Assembly: GCA_028713675.1 (NCBI GenBank)
Contig: JAQTNV010000011.1
Location: 9,318-73,317 of the forward strand
From: a bacterium
Lineage (GTDB): Bacteria; Desulfobacterota; JAPLJL01
Length of the DNA stretch: 64,000 nucleotides
Reading direction: 5' to 3'
In this document: piece after piece, positions 51,404 to 59,850 of the stretch
Position numbering within the stretch: position 1 is the stretch's first letter
Layout: each line of letters starts with the position of its first letter
Notes under the pieces: model-generated
The model's database searches: none
Seen by the model: only the letters and a program-made list of their open reading frames with translations
What the model was told of the DNA's origin: nothing
Program-made: the position numbers and the translations under genes

Positions 51404-52477
51404 CTACTTATCAATTTTCAATTCCCTGTCGATGATTTTCTCCAGGCCCGCGAGTTCCGGGAAAAGGGCGAAGCGGGGACGGATCCTCCGGAGGACGCCC
51501 GGGATGAAGGGGAGAAACTTCGGGTTGTCTTTTACCCGCTTGATATAGGCGAACCGGCCGGCCGCCTTCAGACCCCGCTGGACCCCGGCCAGGTAAAACA
51601 TCCGGCGGAAGGGTTCACGCCCGTCCGGTTTCCCCCCCGCCTTTTCCCAGGCGGAAAGATAGTAATCGAGAAGTTCTTCGACCAGGTCGGGGGTAAAATC
51701 CACGTACGCGTCAAAGAGAAGCGAGGCCAGGTCATACTGGCGGAGGGCCAGGAGAGCGTCCTGGAAATCGATGATCTTGATCCCGCCGTCCTGGACCAGG
51801 AGGTTCCGGCTGTGATAATCCCGGTGGCAGAAATACCCCCGTTCCTCCGCGAGTTCCCGGGCGAGTTTCCGGAACCCCCGCTCGAGTTCGGGGGCCTCGG
51901 GAAGCCCGGAGGGCAGGAGCTCCTCCCGGAAGTGCTGAAACTCCCATTCGAAAAGTCCGGCGTCGAACCGGCGGTGAAAGGCCAGGCAATCCGGGTCGGG
52001 CCGCCGCTCGGCCCTAAGCTGGAGCTCGACCAGGAGTTCCAGCGCCTGGTGATACAAACTCAGTTCCGCCCGCGGGCCGGCCGGGAGGGCCAGGTCGTAG
52101 AGCAGGGTGTCGCCCAGGTCCTCGAGGTAAATAATCCCCCGTTTGAGATCGTGATAAACAACCCGGGGGACCGGCAGTCCCAGTTTTTCCAGGTAGCGCT
52201 GGAGATTGAGAAAGGGAATTTCGTCGCGGGGTTTTTCCCCGGCGGTGATCTCTTCCGCCGGCTGGCGGTGGGGATCGGCGTCGGCCAGCACCATCAGGAT
52301 CAGGGATTTCGCCCCCGCCCCGGAAACCCGGTAGTAACTCCGGTTGGAGGCGTCCCCGGGCAGGCGGATCACCCCGGGATTTTCCGGAAGCCTGATCCCC
52401 TCCGGCAGGGCCCGGAAAGCCGCGGGGAAAAACCCCGGTTCCTGCGCCCGGTCCCGGGATCGGCCTCCGTTTTCCAT
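51404..52477 (-). CDS. AmgK-like cell-wall sugar kinase (aminoglycoside phosphotransferase fold)
   Basis: This 357-residue kinase-fold protein shows HRDYHSRNLLV with the catalytic Asp and KIIDFQDALLALRQYDLASLL, which matches AmgK-type N-acetylmuramate/N-acetylglucosamine anomeric kinases. The start at 52477 shares one base with the purA stop (TGATG). A MurU-like gene is downstream. The last codon and the stop lie in a CCTACTT heptad. Choline-kinase-like substrates remain possible. Confidence 0.82.
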   Translation of the reverse strand: MENGGRSRDRAQEPGFFPAAFRALPEGIRLPENPGVIRLPGDASNRSYYRVSGAGAKSLILMVLADADPHRQPAEEITAGEKPRDEIPFLNLQRYLEKLGLPVPRVVYHDLKRGIIYLEDLGDTLLYDLALPAGPRAELSLYHQALELLVELQLRAERRPDPDCLAFHRRFDAGLFEWEFQHFREELLPSGLPEAPELERGFRKLARELAEERGYFCHRDYHSRNLLVQDGGIKIIDFQDALLALRQYDLASLLFDAYVDFTPDLVEELLDYYLSAWEKAGGKPDGREPFRRMFYLAGVQRGLKAAGRFAYIKRVKDNPKFLPFIPGVLRRIRPRFALFPELAGLEKIIDRELKIDK

Positions 52478-53775
52478 CAGACTTCGAACGGATCCCGGAT
52501 CACGACGGTCTGCCCGCGCTCCGCTCCCAGGGAAAGGATAAGGACCGGGATCCCGGTCAATTCCTCCACCCGCGCGAGATAGCGCCGCACCGCCGGAGGA
52601 AGGTCGGAAATCCGGCGCACCGCGCCCAGGTCCTCCCGCCAGCCCGGGAGATCCTCGTACTCCGGCTGGCACTCGGAAAGGATTTTCAGGTCGGCCGGGA
52701 ACTCGGTCAACCGTTCCCCTTTGTAACGGTAAGCCACCGCCAGGCGGATCGGGTCGAGCCCGGAGAGGACGTCGATCTTGGTCAGGGCCAGCCCGCCCAG
52801 GCCGTTGAGCCGGCTGGCGTAGTTCAGGGCCACCAGGTCCAGCCAGCCCGTCCGCCGCCGCCGCCCGGTGGTGGCGCCGAATTCCCCGCCCGCCTCCACC
52901 AGCCGGTCTCCGGTCTTATCGAAAAGCTCGGTGGGAAAGGGGCCGGCACCGACCCGGGTGGTGTAGGCCTTGGTCACCCCCACCATCAGGAGGGAGAGCC
53001 GGCCGTAGCCCAGGCCCGACCCGGAAAAGATGCCCCCGGAGGTGGTCACCGACGAGGTGACGAACGGATAGGTTCCGTGATCGAGGTCGAGCATGCTCCC
53101 CTGGGCGCCTTCGAAAAGGATCCGGCTGCCTTTCTTGATTTCCTGGTCCAGGATCCGGGAGGTGTCCGCGATCAGGCCCCGGATTTTGCTCCCGAAATCC
53201 AGGAAGGGCTCGAGGATCTCACCCAGGGTGAAGCCTTTTCCCCCCAGGACTTTTTCAATGTAGGCGTTGTTTTCCTCCAGGTTGACGGCGAGCTTCTTTT
53301 TGAATTCCTCTGGATCGAGCAGGTCCCCCACCCGGAGCCCGGACCGCCGGGCCTTGTCCTCGTAGGCGGGGCCGATGCCTCGGCCGGTGGTCCCGATTTT
53401 CGCCGCCCCCCGGCGCTCCTCCCGGAGCACGTCGATCCGCTGGTGGTAGGGCATGATCAGGTGGGCCCGGTCGCTGAGGCGGATCCGGTCTTCGTTTTCC
53501 AGAAAGCCGGAGCTCTTCAGGCGGGCGATCTCCTCCACCAGGACCTGGGGATTAACCACCACCCCGTTCCCGATCAGGCAGAGCCGCCCCGGGCGGAGAA
53601 TTCCGGAGGGGACGAGGTGGAGAACAATCTTCTGGTTCCCGATCACGCAGGTGTGTCCCGCGTTGTTCCCGCCCTGGTAGCGCACCACCACGGGGGCCTT
53701 CTCGGTCAGGAAGTCCACCACCCGGCCCTTGCCTTCGTCGCCCCACTGCGCGCCGAGAATTCCGACTCCTTGCAT
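52477..53775 (-). CDS. purA: Adenylosuccinate synthetase
   Basis: This 432-residue enzyme joins IMP and aspartate with GTP in AMP synthesis. The N-terminal GDEGKGRVVDFL and GGNNAGHT motifs and IGTTGRGIGPAYEDKARR are diagnostic. AAAAAGGAGG precedes the ATG. It is the first gene of the minus-strand run and is divergent from the DUF362 gene. Confidence 0.96.
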   Translation of the reverse strand: MQGVGILGAQWGDEGKGRVVDFLTEKAPVVVRYQGGNNAGHTCVIGNQKIVLHLVPSGILRPGRLCLIGNGVVVNPQVLVEEIARLKSSGFLENEDRIRLSDRAHLIMPYHQRIDVLREERRGAAKIGTTGRGIGPAYEDKARRSGLRVGDLLDPEEFKKKLAVNLEENNAYIEKVLGGKGFTLGEILEPFLDFGSKIRGLIADTSRILDQEIKKGSRILFEGAQGSMLDLDHGTYPFVTSSVTTSGGIFSGSGLGYGRLSLLMVGVTKAYTTRVGAGPFPTELFDKTGDRLVEAGGEFGATTGRRRRTGWLDLVALNYASRLNGLGGLALTKIDVLSGLDPIRLAVAYRYKGERLTEFPADLKILSECQPEYEDLPGWREDLGAVRRISDLPPAVRRYLARVEELTGIPVLILSLGAERGQTVVIRDPFEV

Positions 53776-53871
53776 TATCCCGTCCTCCTTTTTCCCGGAT
53801 CTGGGTGCATCTTTAAAAAACTCCCCCGGATCAGTTATATTAATAACGGCTCAAAATAATTCTGGCGTTCA

Positions 53872-55005
53872 ATGAATAAAATTCCGGTCTATTTTCTTCC
53901 CGCCTATTCTAACTCATCCCGGGGTCTGGTAAAAAGCTTGACCCCCCTCCTCGAGCAATCAGATCTCTCCCGGACCATCGCTGAGAAGGACCTGGTCGCG
54001 GTCAAGGTTCATTTCGGCGAACCGGGCAACCAGACCTTCCTCCGCCCCGAGTTCGTCCGCCGGATCGCGGATTTCCTGGTCGCCCGGAAAGCCCGGCCTT
54101 TTCTCACCGATACCAATACCCTGTACGTGGGGGCGCGGACCAACTCGGCCCAGCACCTGGTCACCGCCCTCCGTCACGGCTTCGACTTCAGCGCCGCCGG
54201 CGCCCCCCTGGTGATCGCCGATGGCCTGCGCGGGAACGCCGGGATCAAGGTCAGCCTCCCTCCCCCCGTCCGGAACCGGGAAGTCACCGTCGCCCCGGAG
54301 ATCTACTCCGCCGACGCCCTGGTCCTGGCCACCCACTTCAAGGGCCATGAGGCCTTCGGCTTCGGGGGCAGTCTCAAGAACCTGGGGATGGGCTGCACCA
54401 ACCGGGCAGGCAAGCTTTTCATCCATGCCACCATCGCGCCCAGCGTGTTTTCCTCCGCCTGCGTCGGGTGCGGAACCTGTCTGAAATGGTGCGGCTACCA
54501 GGCGATCTCGGTGCGGAAGAAAAAGGCCCAGATCGACGCCGCCCGCTGTGTCGGCTGCGCCGAATGCATCTCCGCCTGCCCGCATGGGGCGGTCGAAATC
54601 AACTGGGCGGCCGACTCCCCGTCGGAATCCCAGAAGAGGCTCGCGGAGGTGGCCCGGGGCGTGGCCCTGAACAAGGGCGGCAAGCTTTTCTGCCTGAATT
54701 TCCTGATCAATATTACCCCCAACTGTGATTGCTTCCCTTTCAGCGAGCCCCCGATCGTGTCGGACCTGGGCGTCCTGGCCTCGACCGATCCGGTCGCGAT
54801 TGACCAGGCCTCGATCGACCTGGTCAACCGGGCGGAAGCCCTGCCCGGCTCCGGTCTCAAATCCGGGCGGGAATCCGGGGGGGATAAATTCCGGGGACTC
54901 CATCCCCGGGTTCCCTACGAACTCCAGCTCGAATGGGCGGAAAAAATCGGTCTCGGCCAGCGGGCTTACCAGCTGATCAAGGTAAAGGAATCCCCCAATC
55001 CCTGA
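53872..55005 (+). CDS. DUF362 domain 4Fe-4S protein
   Basis: This 377-residue protein has the DUF362 fold (VAVKVHFGEPGNQTFLRPEFVRRI) with two ferredoxin-type clusters in its middle: CVGCGTCLKWCGYQAI, where the usual Pro after the fourth Cys is Gly, and CVGCAECISACPHGAV. It carries further cysteines NCDCF later. Members are common in anaerobes; the function is unknown, possibly an iron-sulfur redox protein. The gene stands alone and is divergent from purA. Confidence 0.88.
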   Translation: MNKIPVYFLPAYSNSSRGLVKSLTPLLEQSDLSRTIAEKDLVAVKVHFGEPGNQTFLRPEFVRRIADFLVARKARPFLTDTNTLYVGARTNSAQHLVTALRHGFDFSAAGAPLVIADGLRGNAGIKVSLPPPVRNREVTVAPEIYSADALVLATHFKGHEAFGFGGSLKNLGMGCTNRAGKLFIHATIAPSVFSSACVGCGTCLKWCGYQAISVRKKKAQIDAARCVGCAECISACPHGAVEINWAADSPSESQKRLAEVARGVALNKGGKLFCLNFLINITPNCDCFPFSEPPIVSDLGVLASTDPVAIDQASIDLVNRAEALPGSGLKSGRESGGDKFRGLHPRVPYELQLEWAEKIGLGQRAYQLIKVKESPNP

Positions 55006-55013
55006 AAACAATT

Positions 55014-55164
55014 GCAGATTGACGATTGACGAATGACGATTGAAGGAAAAACCCCTTTTGTTAATTTTTTGTATTTTGTCAATTAAAATGAACCTTGGAA
55101 AATTAATATATCTAAATGGATCCTTTGTTTCATTCTTCAATCCACAATCGTCAATCGTCAATTC
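55014..55164. repeat. Inverted heptad arms GACGATT / TCAATCG
   Basis: 55014-55041 has four units (GCAGATT, GACGATT, GACGAAT, GACGATT). 55137-55164 has four units (TCAATCC, ACAATCG, TCAATCG, TCAATTC), the reverse complement word. About 95 bases separate the arms. The second arm reaches 3 bases before the next ATG, so it occupies its ribosome-binding zone. Confidence 0.8.
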
Positions 55165-55166
55165 CC

Positions 55167-55616
55167 ATGATCCCCAAGATCTTCCTTGACCGTGAGGGCA
55201 ACTGGTTCTGCGACGGGGAGGAGATCACCCATTCCCGGACCTGTGAGCTTTTCAGCCGGAGTCTCCGGAAATGCCCGGACGGGAGTTACGAGCTCTCCAT
55301 CGGGAAGGAAAACTGCCCGGTGGAGATCGAGGACACCCCCTACCAGGTCCGCCAGGTTGATTTCGGCTCCGGCGGTGTGACCGTCACCCTGAATGACGAA
55401 ACGGAGGAGCCGCTGGCCCTGGACAGTCTCGAGGTCGGGGAAAACGAGGTGCTTTATTGCCGGGTCAAGCAGAAAGTCCACGCGGCCCGCTTCCTCCGCA
55501 AGGCTTACTACCAGCTGGCCCAGCAAATTGATTATAATGATGAGTATGGCTTTCATTTGCGGATAAACGGAAAGGATTTCCCGATCCGGGCCAGAAGCAA
55601 AGAGCAGAGGGCATAG
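55167..55616 (+). CDS. DUF1285-like protein
   Basis: This 149-residue protein matches the outline of DUF1285 proteins: IFLDREGNWFCDGEEITHSR, then LFSRSLRKCPDGSYELSIGKENCPVEIEDTPYQV, an ED(T/A)P-like region. The family function is unknown; members may bind small ligands. There is no Shine-Dalgarno site because a heptad arm stands directly before the ATG. The C-terminal RSKEQRA and the stop are part of an AGAGCAG / AGGGCAT heptad array. Confidence 0.6.
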   Translation: MIPKIFLDREGNWFCDGEEITHSRTCELFSRSLRKCPDGSYELSIGKENCPVEIEDTPYQVRQVDFGSGGVTVTLNDETEEPLALDSLEVGENEVLYCRVKQKVHAARFLRKAYYQLAQQIDYNDEYGFHLRINGKDFPIRARSKEQRA

Positions 55617-55746
55617 AGCTCAAAGGTCAAAGGTGAACGGTAAGGCGTAAGAAATAAGATGAAAAGCGTAAAAATAAAAATTCGGTCTGTTTGCCTTTTT
55701 AATTATCATTTTTCACCTTGCATCTTTCACCTTTCACCTTTCACCC
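55594..55746. repeat. Inverted heptad arms AAAGGTG / TTCACCT
   Basis: 55594-55649 has eight successive heptads (GAAGCAA, AGAGCAG, AGGGCAT, AGAGCTC, AAAGGTC, AAAGGTG, AACGGTA, AGGCGTA). 55712-55746 has five (TTCACCT, TGCATCT, TTCACCT, TTCACCT, TTCACCC). The second word is the reverse complement of AAAGGTG-type units. The array ends 9 bases before the Sm-like gene. Confidence 0.8.
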
Positions 55747-55755
55747 GCTTTTGAT

Positions 55756-55950
55756 ATGCGACATCCTTTATCTGACCTGCAGAACCAGATGGTGGAGGTC
55801 CGGTCCCAGAATGACGTGGTCTACCGCGGCATCCTGATTGAGGCTTCCGATTCCGCGGTAATGCTCCGCACCGAAAACAGCTGGGTTGAGATCCCGACCG
55901 AGAAGGTGGTCTCGATCAGCAAATATATTCCCAAAACCTTTAAAAACTGA
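55756..55950 (+). CDS. Sm-like (LSm) miniprotein
   Basis: This 64-residue protein has the outline of an Sm fold: a short helix (HPLSDLQNQ), then [28 protein letters not shown], as in Sm1, and an [12 protein letters not shown] Sm2-like end. It is not a clear Hfq. Such small LSm proteins could bind RNA or act as translation accessory proteins. It lies 54 bases before rplM and may be part of the same regulatory region. No Shine-Dalgarno site is visible. Call is by fold pattern only. Confidence 0.55.
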   Translation: MRHPLSDLQNQMVEVRSQNDVVYRGILIEASDSAVMLRTENSWVEIPTEKVVSISKYIPKTFKN

Positions 55951-55964
55951 TCCCCCTTGAATAC

Positions 55965-55993
55965 TTGACACTTTTTCAGGTGGGTGATTATAC
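55965..55993 (+). promoter_or_regulatory. Sigma-70 promoter of rplM, near-leaderless
   Basis: TTGACA (55965-55970), a 17-base spacer and TTATAC (55988-55993) make an almost perfect promoter. The predicted start is near 56000, only about 4 bases before the rplM ATG at 56004. No Shine-Dalgarno sequence exists before that ATG, so a leaderless or nearly leaderless message is likely. Confidence 0.7.
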
Positions 55994-56003
55994 TGGTTTG
56001 ATT

Positions 56004-56435
56004 ATGAAGACGTGGATACCAAAGACTGAAGAGCTGGACAAGAAATGGTACCTGGTGGACGCCGAGGGAAAAGTCCTGGGGCGTCTGGCCAGCCGGATCG
56101 CCGCGATCATCCGGGGGAAGACCAAGACGAGCTACACCCCTCACCTCGACACCGGCGATTTCGTGGTCGTGATCAACGCCGCCAAGATCAAGCTGACCGG
56201 GAAAAAGCTTACCGATAAGGTCTACTACCGCAACACCCTCTGGCCGGGCGGATTGCGCTCGACCACCCCGGAAAAGATGTTGGCCAAGTTTCCCGAGCGG
56301 ATCCTGGAGCTGGCGGTGAAACGGATGCTCCCCAACACGCCCCTCGGCCGCAAGATGTTCACCAAGGTAAAGATTTATCCGGGCCCGGATCATCCGCACG
56401 AGGCCCAGAAACCCGAACCCCTGGAGTTGCATTAA
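56004..56435 (+). CDS. rplM: Ribosomal protein L13
   Basis: This 143-residue large-subunit protein begins [20 protein letters not shown] and has [16 protein letters not shown] and the [20 protein letters not shown] stretch. The ATG at 56004 is the family start. rpsI follows after one base, the usual pairing. A consensus promoter overlaps the upstream region with almost no leader. Confidence 0.97.
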   Translation: MKTWIPKTEELDKKWYLVDAEGKVLGRLASRIAAIIRGKTKTSYTPHLDTGDFVVVINAAKIKLTGKKLTDKVYYRNTLWPGGLRSTTPEKMLAKFPERILELAVKRMLPNTPLGRKMFTKVKIYPGPDHPHEAQKPEPLELH

Positions 56436-56436
56436 G

Positions 56437-56832
56437 ATGGAAACCCCCGATCGTTTCTACGCCACGGGCAAGCGCAAAACCTCGGTCGCCCGGGTCTCGA
56501 TGTTCCCCGGCACCGGAGAAATCACTGTCAATAAACGGAAAATCGATGACTATTTCGGGAGAGGCGTTCTCCGGATGGTCATCCGCCAGCCCCTGGAGCT
56601 CACCGGGACCCAGGCGAATTTCGACATCCGGGTCAACGTGCACGGGGGCGGTCTTTCCGGACAAGCCGGGGCGATCCGCCACGGCATCTCACGGGCATTG
56701 CTCACGGTCAAGCCGGAATACCGGGCGACCCTGAAGAAAAACGGTTTCCTGACCCGGGACTCCCGGGTGGTGGAACGGAAGAAGTACGGCAAGCCCAAGG
56801 CTCGCAAGAGCTTCCAGTGGACCAAGCGCTAG
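56437..56832 (+). CDS. rpsI: Ribosomal protein S9
   Basis: This 131-residue small-subunit protein has [22 protein letters not shown] and the basic end [10 protein letters not shown] that reaches the decoding site. It is translated together with L13. argC follows 21 bases later. Confidence 0.97.
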   Translation: METPDRFYATGKRKTSVARVSMFPGTGEITVNKRKIDDYFGRGVLRMVIRQPLELTGTQANFDIRVNVHGGGLSGQAGAIRHGISRALLTVKPEYRATLKKNGFLTRDSRVVERKKYGKPKARKSFQWTKR

Positions 56833-56853
56833 GCCGGCTCTAAAAAAAATCCC

Positions 56854-57888
56854 ATGGACGTTGCCATTATCGGGGCCGCGGGTTACACCGGGGTCGAGCT
56901 CTGTCGCCTTCTGGCTTTCCATCCCCAGGCCAAGATCACCGGGCTTTTCGAAGCCCGTTTCCTGGGCAAGCCCATCTCCGAGCTTTTCCCGCATCTGCGC
57001 GGGCAGGTCGACCTCCCGCTCCGGCCCTTTTCCCTGGCGGACGTGACCCGGGAAGCCCAGGCGGTTTTTTGCGGCCTCCCCCACGGGAAATCCCTGGAGG
57101 TCGTGCCCCCGCTGATCGAGGCCGGCCTGAAGGTCATTGACCTCTCCGCCGATTTCCGCTTCGCCGACCCGCAGGTTTACGCCACCTGGTATCAGAACCA
57201 CACCGCCCCCGGGCTCCTGGCCCAGGCGGCTTACGGTCTCCCCGAGATTTTCCGGGAGAAAATCCGCCCGGCCCGGCTGGTGGCCAATCCCGGCTGTTAC
57301 CCGACTTCCGTCCTGCTCCCCCTGATTCCCCTGGCGCGCCGGGGCCTGATCCAGGCCGATTCCGTCATCGCCAATTCCCTTTCCGGCACTTCCGGGGCGG
57401 GCCGCACCCCCAACCCCGAGCTGCTCTTCTGCGAGGTGACCGGAGGGCTGAAAGCCTACGCCGTGGGCACCCACCGCCACGCCCCGGAAATCGAGACCTA
57501 TCTGAGCTGTTTCAGCCCCGCCCCGGTCAAGGTCCTCTTCGTTCCCCATCTGATGCCCATTCCCCGGGGTATTCTCTCCACCATTTATTTCCAGACTACC
57601 CGGACGGTCAGCGACCAGGATATTTACCAGTTTCTCCAGGAGGATTATCAGAAGGAACCCTTTGTCCGGGTTCTTCCCCCCGGTCTGCTCCCGAACACCC
57701 GGAACGTGGTCGGCTCCAACGTGGTGGAAATCGGCATCAAGCATGACCCCCGGACGGGAAAAACCGTCCTGGTTTCCGCCCTCGACAACCTGATCAAGGG
57801 CGCGGCCGGCCAGGCGGTGCAGAACCTGAACATCATCTTCGGGCTTCCCGAAACCACCGGCCTCCGCCTGCCGGTTGTCTTTCCCTAG
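56854..57888 (+). CDS. argC: N-acetyl-gamma-glutamyl-phosphate reductase
   Basis: This 344-residue NADPH enzyme makes N-acetylglutamate semialdehyde in arginine synthesis. AIIGAAGYTGVELCRLL is the cofactor loop, the active Cys stands in NPGCYPTSVLL, and SGTSGAGRTP and HRHAPEIE match the family. It lies behind rpsI, an order seen in several deltaproteobacteria and Gram-positive genomes. Confidence 0.95.
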   Translation: MDVAIIGAAGYTGVELCRLLAFHPQAKITGLFEARFLGKPISELFPHLRGQVDLPLRPFSLADVTREAQAVFCGLPHGKSLEVVPPLIEAGLKVIDLSADFRFADPQVYATWYQNHTAPGLLAQAAYGLPEIFREKIRPARLVANPGCYPTSVLLPLIPLARRGLIQADSVIANSLSGTSGAGRTPNPELLFCEVTGGLKAYAVGTHRHAPEIETYLSCFSPAPVKVLFVPHLMPIPRGILSTIYFQTTRTVSDQDIYQFLQEDYQKEPFVRVLPPGLLPNTRNVVGSNVVEIGIKHDPRTGKTVLVSALDNLIKGAAGQAVQNLNIIFGLPETTGLRLPVVFP

Positions 57889-58096
57889 ATTTAAGATTCA
57901 CCCGTCATATATAATTAATCCTTGGTGGAGTTGACCGGTTGCGGTTGCGCAGCTCGTTTCGGTTGGGTCATCCGGTTGCGGATTAAAAACGCTGAACGCC
58001 GCCCGTTACCAACGAACTGACGATCACCGCCCCTGGCGGGATTCCGCCAAAGGCGGAAGCAGCCCAACCTATCAACGCATCCTGAGGGCTTTGAAT
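57889..58096. other. Gap with no recognised gene
   Basis: The 208 bases after argC hold a GGTTGCG-like short repeat (about 57938-57953) and a CGCCCCTGGCGGG / CCGCCAAAGGCGG hairpin pair near 58029-58060. No promoter or gene was recognised. Confidence 0.5.
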
Positions 58097-58852
58097 TTGT
58101 CACCCGCAATTAAAAATATCCGATTTTCCCTGGTCCGGGCCGCGGCCCCGATCCTCTTGATGACGATTTCCTTCTGGGCCTGCGGCGCGGAGGAAAAATC
58201 CGTCCCCGCTTCCGGCCCCTGTCTTTCCCTGACCGATCTTTTTACCTTCACCGATTCGGATTATCGCTTCCACGTCACCGGCAAGGTCAAGAACTTCTCT
58301 CCCGAGAACGCGGACGGGGTGGTCGTAACCGCCGATTTGTTTTCCGACCCTGATCACCAGATTCCCATTTCCAGCGGGTCCCAATCCCTGCCGCCGATCC
58401 CGGGGCAGGAAGGTTTTCGCACCTTCGACATCTGGTCCCCCGCAATCAGGCTCCTGCCCGGGACCGCCGGCTTCCCGGCGGTCTTTTTCGAAACCCTGCT
58501 CCAGGGAACCGCGGCCGGCAACGAACCCATCCCCGTGCCGGAGCTCAAGCTGGACGATGCCGGCATCCAGACCGACGTGTACGGCCGTTATCATATCCAG
58601 GCCAAGATCACCAACGTCGGCCCGGTCACGGTGGAGATGGTCTACCTGACCGCTTTTTTCTTCCGGGACGAGGCCCAGACCGGACTGATCGCCCGCCTCC
58701 GCAAGGGGTTCGGGCGTTTCCTGAAAACCCCCGATCCCACCGCCGACAATCCCAACCCCGGCTCCCCCGTTTACCTCGTGGATCTCTGGCACCCGGAGAT
58801 TAACCAGGACAAATATCCCACTATCTTCTACCGCCTCGAACTCTCGCAATAA
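58097..58852 (+). CDS. Predicted lipoprotein, unknown function
   Basis: This protein of about 251 residues has an N-terminal signal with a FWACG lipobox. The mature part has two related beta-rich modules: YRFHVTGKVKNFSPENADGVVVTADLF, and later YHIQAKITNVGPVTVEMVYLTAFFF. These look like FxLYD-type domains found in cell-surface proteins. The start is a TTG (58097, or 58091) with GAGGG upstream. The repeated domain is visible; the role is unknown. Confidence 0.6.
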   Translation: MSPAIKNIRFSLVRAAAPILLMTISFWACGAEEKSVPASGPCLSLTDLFTFTDSDYRFHVTGKVKNFSPENADGVVVTADLFSDPDHQIPISSGSQSLPPIPGQEGFRTFDIWSPAIRLLPGTAGFPAVFFETLLQGTAAGNEPIPVPELKLDDAGIQTDVYGRYHIQAKITNVGPVTVEMVYLTAFFFRDEAQTGLIARLRKGFGRFLKTPDPTADNPNPGSPVYLVDLWHPEINQDKYPTIFYRLELSQ

Positions 58853-59163
58853 ATACAGGCTTTGGGTCAGAGGTGATGGGTGTTGGACTACGGCGTCCAT
58901 CGAGTCCATTGTGTCCATCGTGTCTATTGGGTCTAATTAATCAATCTTCTTTTGACACTACGAACTCTATGAACACTACGAACGCTTTTTATTGAAGAGC
59001 GGGACCTCCCCCCAAAAAGAAAAAAAGGCCGCGGGTAAAGGTTGCTAGTCTCCACTTTTCTTCCGTTTTCCCCACTTTTTCTCCGGGAATTTCATTTGAC
59101 GTTGCAATCCATTTTTTTTTGATATAAATTATTTATCTACGCTTTTCAACAAGGAGGGTAAGG
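58853..59163. repeat. Repeat gap before the REC-PilZ gene with inverted nonamer arms
   Basis: 58895-58939 has five nonamers (GTCCATCGA, GTCCATTGT, GTCCATCGT, GTCTATTGG, GTCTAATTA). 58954-58980 has three (GACACTACG, AACTCTATG, AACACTACG), the reverse complement word. 58985-59035 is a fragment with the CCCCCCAAAAAGAAAAAAA end of the long dispersed repeat. TTGACG at 59096 and TATAAA at 59123 are 21 bases apart, too far to be a standard promoter. Confidence 0.7.
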
Positions 59164-59850
59164 ATGACTAAGATCCTTTTGGTTGATGACATCCGGAATT
59201 TTTTAGACTTGGAAATATCCTTTTTAAAAAGGGCGGACTGCCGGATCTTCACCGCTTCCACCGGAGCCGAGGCCCTGAAACTCGCCAAGCAGGAAAAACC
59301 CGACATCATTCTCCTCGACCTGGTCATGCCGGAGATGGGTGGAATTGAAACCACCCGGATCCTGAAAGCCGACCCGGAATTGAAAAAGATCCCGGTAATC
59401 ATCGTCACCTCCACCAACAAGCGCGATGAAAGCCTGAAAGCCGGGGCCGACGACTTCGTCCAGAAGCCGATCAACGAGCGCGGCCTGCTCAACGAAATCA
59501 AGAAATTCATCTCGATCAAGGAGCGGGAGGAAGAGCGGGTTCCCATCGGCCTGGAAGTTAAATACCGCTACATGGGGATCGACCGGGTGAATTACTCGCG
59601 GGACATCTCCAGCAAGGGAATCTTCCTGATCACGGAAAAACCGGTTCCCATCGGGGTGGAACTGGAGCTCGAGTTTGATCTGCCTGAGGACGGCAAGTCC
59701 GGCCGTTTTAAAATCAAGGCGGCGGTCGTCCGCGAGGAGCGGGAAGAACGCGAGGGTCGGATCATCACCGGGATGGGACTCGAATTCCGGGATTTCTCCG
59801 AAGAAAAAGACAGAAAGATCTCCCAGTTCATTTCCCGGCAGATGAAATGA
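59164..59850 (+). CDS. Response regulator with REC and PilZ domains
   Basis: This 228-residue protein has an N-terminal receiver domain (ILLVDDIRNFLDLE, phospho-acceptor Asp in IILLDLVMPEMGG, KP at about 101) and a C-terminal PilZ-like domain (RVPIGLEVKYRYM, then NYSRDISSKGIFLIT). PilZ domains usually bind cyclic di-GMP; the RxxxR opening here is not textbook, so ligand binding is uncertain. AAGGAGG precedes the ATG. Its stop overlaps the aroD start. No histidine kinase is beside it. Confidence 0.88.
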   Translation: MTKILLVDDIRNFLDLEISFLKRADCRIFTASTGAEALKLAKQEKPDIILLDLVMPEMGGIETTRILKADPELKKIPVIIVTSTNKRDESLKAGADDFVQKPINERGLLNEIKKFISIKEREEERVPIGLEVKYRYMGIDRVNYSRDISSKGIFLITEKPVPIGVELELEFDLPEDGKSGRFKIKAAVVREEREEREGRIITGMGLEFRDFSEEKDRKISQFISRQMK

